Shown: piece after piece, positions 62,128 to 64,000 of the stretch
Position numbering within the stretch: the first letter of the stretch is position 1
Layout of the letters: each line of letters opens with the position of its first letter
Made by a program: the position numbers and the translations under genes
Assembly (NCBI GenBank): GCA_002420115.1
Contig: DIHK01000057.1
Coordinates: 30,807 to 94,806 of the forward strand
From: Nitrospira sp. UBA5698
Lineage (GTDB): Bacteria; Nitrospirota; Nitrospiria; Nitrospirales; Nitrospiraceae
Direction of reading: 5' to 3'
DNA length: 64,000 bases
The notes under the pieces: model-generated
What the model was told of the DNA's origin: nothing
The model's database searches: none
The model's input: only the letters and a program-made list of their open reading frames with translations

Positions 62128-62332
62128 AGTGATAATGTGACGCGTCATCCATTGAGGAGTTAGAGGTCTGAGCCACATGCTCCAACGTCAAACCCCAAGC
62201 CTCCACCCATCACTAACTTACGTTTCGAGCTTCAAGTTTCAGGTTGTCCGGAATCTTGAATCGACAACCGTGAAACATGAAACGAGACACTCGAAGCTTC
62301 TACGCGAAATACGCTTCACGAGGCTAGTGTCA

Positions 62333-62914
62333 CTAGGGATGCTGCACCGGTGCAACTTCGTCGCTTTCAATATGGATGAGTGCGGCCTGCTGCAGGAGGG
62401 AGGAGCGGATTACCAGGCCATGGTGACTTGTGCGGCGAACAAATTGACCACGAATACCTACAAGCGGACCATGGATCACTTCTACCCATGCCCCTTCGGT
62501 GAGATAGTCGCATGGCTCCATCACCGGATTCATCGAGGTTACACGCTGGAAGACCGCGATTTCTTCTTCCGGAATTGGTTCAGGTTTTAGACTACCGACA
62601 ATGCGAACGACACCAGGAGTTTGCAACACAGCCAGACTCCTCACAAGCGAAAAGTTCGCAAAGCAATAGCCGGCAAACAATGGGAGCGTGGTCCAGACCT
62701 TACGATCCGACCATTGACGGCGTTGTCTTCCCACCGGAAGCAAGGGTTCGATCCCTATTGCCCGTAGTCGATCTCGAACCTGCTTCTCATGACGAGACTG
62801 GGTTTGCAGAGCGTACCATAGGCATTCAGGGCTCGATAGCGCGACCTGTTCTTGCTCCAGTACACTTACTTGCTCATGCCGTATAACTTGCTTTGTTTGA
62901 CTAGTATCAATCAT
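62333..62914 (-). CDS. NusG/RfaH-type transcription antiterminator
   Basis: A protein of about 193 residues with the NGN domain (WYALQTQSRHEKQVRDRL and GYCFANFSLVRSLAVLQTPGVVRIVG) and a C-terminal KOW-type region (EGAWVEVIHGPLVGIRGQFV). Specialised NusG paralogues are often the first gene of polysaccharide operons and help RNA polymerase read the long unit. The reading can extend to ATG 63127, but I prefer ATG 62914: the upstream reading contains a 22-bp palindrome and no conserved residues. About 290 bases separate it from the HTH gene. Confidence 0.85.
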   Translation of the reverse strand: MIDTSQTKQVIRHEQVSVLEQEQVALSSPECLWYALQTQSRHEKQVRDRLRAIGIEPLLPVGRQRRQWSDRKVWTTLPLFAGYCFANFSLVRSLAVLQTPGVVRIVGSLKPEPIPEEEIAVFQRVTSMNPVMEPCDYLTEGAWVEVIHGPLVGIRGQFVRRTSHHGLVIRSSLLQQAALIHIESDEVAPVQHP

Positions 62915-62950
62915 AGCTTCGCCCCGTGAGTCCCACCATACCCTTGAACT

Positions 62951-62972
62951 GGTAGGTCTATATAGACCTACC
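62951..62972. promoter_or_regulatory. 22-bp perfect palindrome upstream of the antiterminator gene
   Basis: GGTAGGTCTAT is followed directly by its reverse complement. It lies 37 bases upstream of the ATG at 62914. It may be an operator for a dimeric regulator or an mRNA hairpin in the leader. A shorter inverted repeat (ACAATT-N4-AATTGT) lies at 63029-63044. Confidence 0.5.
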
Positions 62973-63512
62973 GATGTAGGGTCATGCGGATCTATGTGTA
63001 CTGGACTAGAGTCATCCATTACTACTAGACAATTGTCGAATTGTTGCTTATCCATATCCAGTACGTTTATCTGATCACTGGCGTTCAAAGCCGGGTGATG
63101 GTTGAAGAAGGCCGCTACGGACTGCATTATTGTGAAATATATAAGTTACTGATACTAATATGATCGAAGCTGTATTCGAGACAGAGGATTGCGTAGAGTC
63201 GCGCTCCGAGGAGAAGTGAACCTCAACATTGACAGACCTCTTCATGAATCGTTTTAGATACAGCATCAATTTAGGTTCACCCACTGCCATCAAGTACTTT
63301 TAATTCCCACAAGCAAGTAATGAACGATTGAAGAGCAATGGATTTGACTCCTAATACTTCAACCTCTATCCGGCTTTCTTTAAGCCACAGGCTTGGTCTA
63401 CTTGCCGGCTTGTCTAACTAGGATCCAGACCAACAGACGGCCTAAACTTCCATTGACTTTCAAGACTCTCTTAGCCATAGGACCACACCATTATATTCGT
63501 ATATCTAATATA

Positions 63513-63528
63513 TAGTTACTTGTAACTA
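63513..63528. promoter_or_regulatory. Inverted repeat TAGTTAC-TT-GTAACTA
   Basis: A perfect 7-bp inverted repeat with a 2-base spacer. It lies 18 bases upstream (minus strand) of an exact TATAAT element at 63490-63495, about where a -35 element or activator site would be. Operator function is inferred. Confidence 0.35.
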
Positions 63529-63622
63529 CTGTGTGTATAAATGATCATGACTTCACTGTTGATTGAATTCTGCGAAGCTTACCGGATCAATTTCCTATCG
63601 TTGCCTTTGAAGGCTATGGCAA

Positions 63623-63638
63623 CGGCATGCTTCTTGCT
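63623..63638 (+). promoter_or_regulatory. Candidate sigma-54 promoter
   Basis: CGGCATGCTTCTTGCT fits the -24/-12 consensus, with GG and GC at the right spacing and an exact TTGCT. It points to the plus-strand gene at 63918, although the leader would be long (about 270 bases). Confidence 0.4.
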
Positions 63639-63917
63639 CCGTGCTCCCATGTGCGTACAGAGCTTCTATGGGCTTAATACAGGCATTACTACGAATCTCT
63701 GCGTATAGGAAGGAGGTCAGCTCGTCTGGCATAATTGGCGACACTAGCGTTCGCCCTTTCTAAATCGATGCAGTATCTATGATCGAAGCTTTACTCAGAT
63801 CAAGCAGACAGCGTTTTGTGCTTGGCTCTCGGAGCATCTAAACTAAGTCTTGGCTCATCCTTCGGAAATTGCAGGGGAACACGTAACCTTTACCGATCAA
63901 GAGAAATCACCGTTATT

Positions 63918-64000
63918 ATGAGTACCAACACCATTCCAACACGGACCATCGCGATTATTAGCCGTCACCATCTCGTGTGGTTGGGATTGCAGAAAATTTT
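63918..64000 (+). CDS. Degenerate response-regulator start (runs off right edge)
   Basis: The reading MSTNTIPTRTIAIISRHHLV then WLGLQKI continues to the edge. It resembles the first strand and helix of a NarL/LuxR-type receiver domain (normally LIVDDHPLVRxGL), but the acidic pair is replaced by R-H, so classical phosphorylation chemistry would be impaired. Only 27 codons are present; the rest, including any HTH, is outside the window. No strong ribosome-binding site is visible. Confidence 0.45.
   Translation, partial: MSTNTIPTRTIAIISRHHLVWLGLQKI

Larger units (their letters stand above)
63128..63917. other. 790-base regulatory-looking intergenic region
   Basis: No convincing gene. It contains AT-rich stretches with an exact minus-strand TATAAT (63490-63495), the inverted repeat at 63513-63528, a sigma-54-like site at 63623-63638 and a 13-base direct repeat TATGATCGAAGCT at 63159-63171 and 63778-63790. 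It separates the antiterminator from the divergent response-regulator-like gene and probably holds the main promoters of the cluster. Confidence 0.5.

Noticed and set aside
62177..62590. Plus-strand open frame opposite the antiterminator gene
   Set aside because: It overlaps the well-supported NusG-like gene on the other strand and has no recognisable features.

Overview
The window is a very large exopolysaccharide / capsule biosynthesis region. About fifty genes between 856 and 62914 are read almost without interruption from the minus strand, many with 4-base stop/start overlaps. Only one complete gene inside the block is on the plus strand, a secreted beta-helix protein at 21311-22912. No rRNA, tRNA, CRISPR array or phage genes were seen. 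The gene content suggests a Gram-negative environmental bacterium: outer-membrane export lipoprotein, outer-membrane barrel, Wzc-type chain-length kinase, and families usual in exosortase-A (XrtA)-associated polysaccharide clusters. A Nitrospira-like member of the Nitrospirota is my best guess from general protein character, but the sequence does not prove it. No exosortase and no PEP-CTERM protein lie in the window.

Layout, read in transcription order from right to left. A degenerate response-regulator start runs off the right edge (63918, plus strand). After a 0.8-kb regulatory-looking gap comes a NusG/RfaH-type antiterminator (62914), an orphan transposase-like HTH protein, and the export module: Wza-like lipoprotein, outer-membrane barrel, Wzc-like kinase. 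Nucleotide-sugar genes follow (57.2-47 kb): N-acetyltransferase, DegT aminotransferase, UDP-xylose-synthase-like epimerase, UDP-glucose dehydrogenase, a DUF4910 peptidase-like protein, a C-methyltransferase, a phytanoyl-CoA-dioxygenase-like protein, an epimerase/reductase and an RfbF-like cytidylyltransferase. From 47 to 29 kb lie the PIG-L deacetylase, a duplicated-domain unknown protein, glycosyltransferases, a Wzx-type flippase, NodB- and ChbG-type deacetylases, GNAT/FemAB-like proteins and an asparagine-synthase-like protein that lacks the glutaminase cysteine. From 29 to 16 kb come an SGNH protein, an FkbH/HAD-IIIC protein, a deacetylase, a Wzy-type polymerase, a membrane acyltransferase, the plus-strand beta-helix gene, a Gfo/Idh dehydrogenase and the initiating sugar transferase.

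The last 16 kb is a modification module and the most distinctive part. A carbamoyltransferase is followed by two small membrane proteins in the order known from saxitoxin clusters (sxtI-sxtJ-sxtK). Next is a compact type II fatty-acid-synthase-like set holding one enzyme for each elongation step: KASIII, ketoreductase, ACP, dehydratase and a FabL-like enoyl reductase. Then follow a left-handed-beta-helix acyltransferase, an aldo/keto reductase, a glutamine-dependent asparagine-synthase homologue, an OafA-type O-acyltransferase, a second ACP, an NAD-synthetase-like amide ligase and an acyl-CoA/ACP ligase. An insertion sequence abuts the ligase stop codon and runs off the left edge.

Together the genes predict a Wzx/Wzy-type polysaccharide rich in amino sugars and uronic acids, trimmed by several deacetylases and decorated with carbamoyl, acyl, methyl and amide groups. 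The antiterminator and sigma-54-like promoter sites probably help control it.
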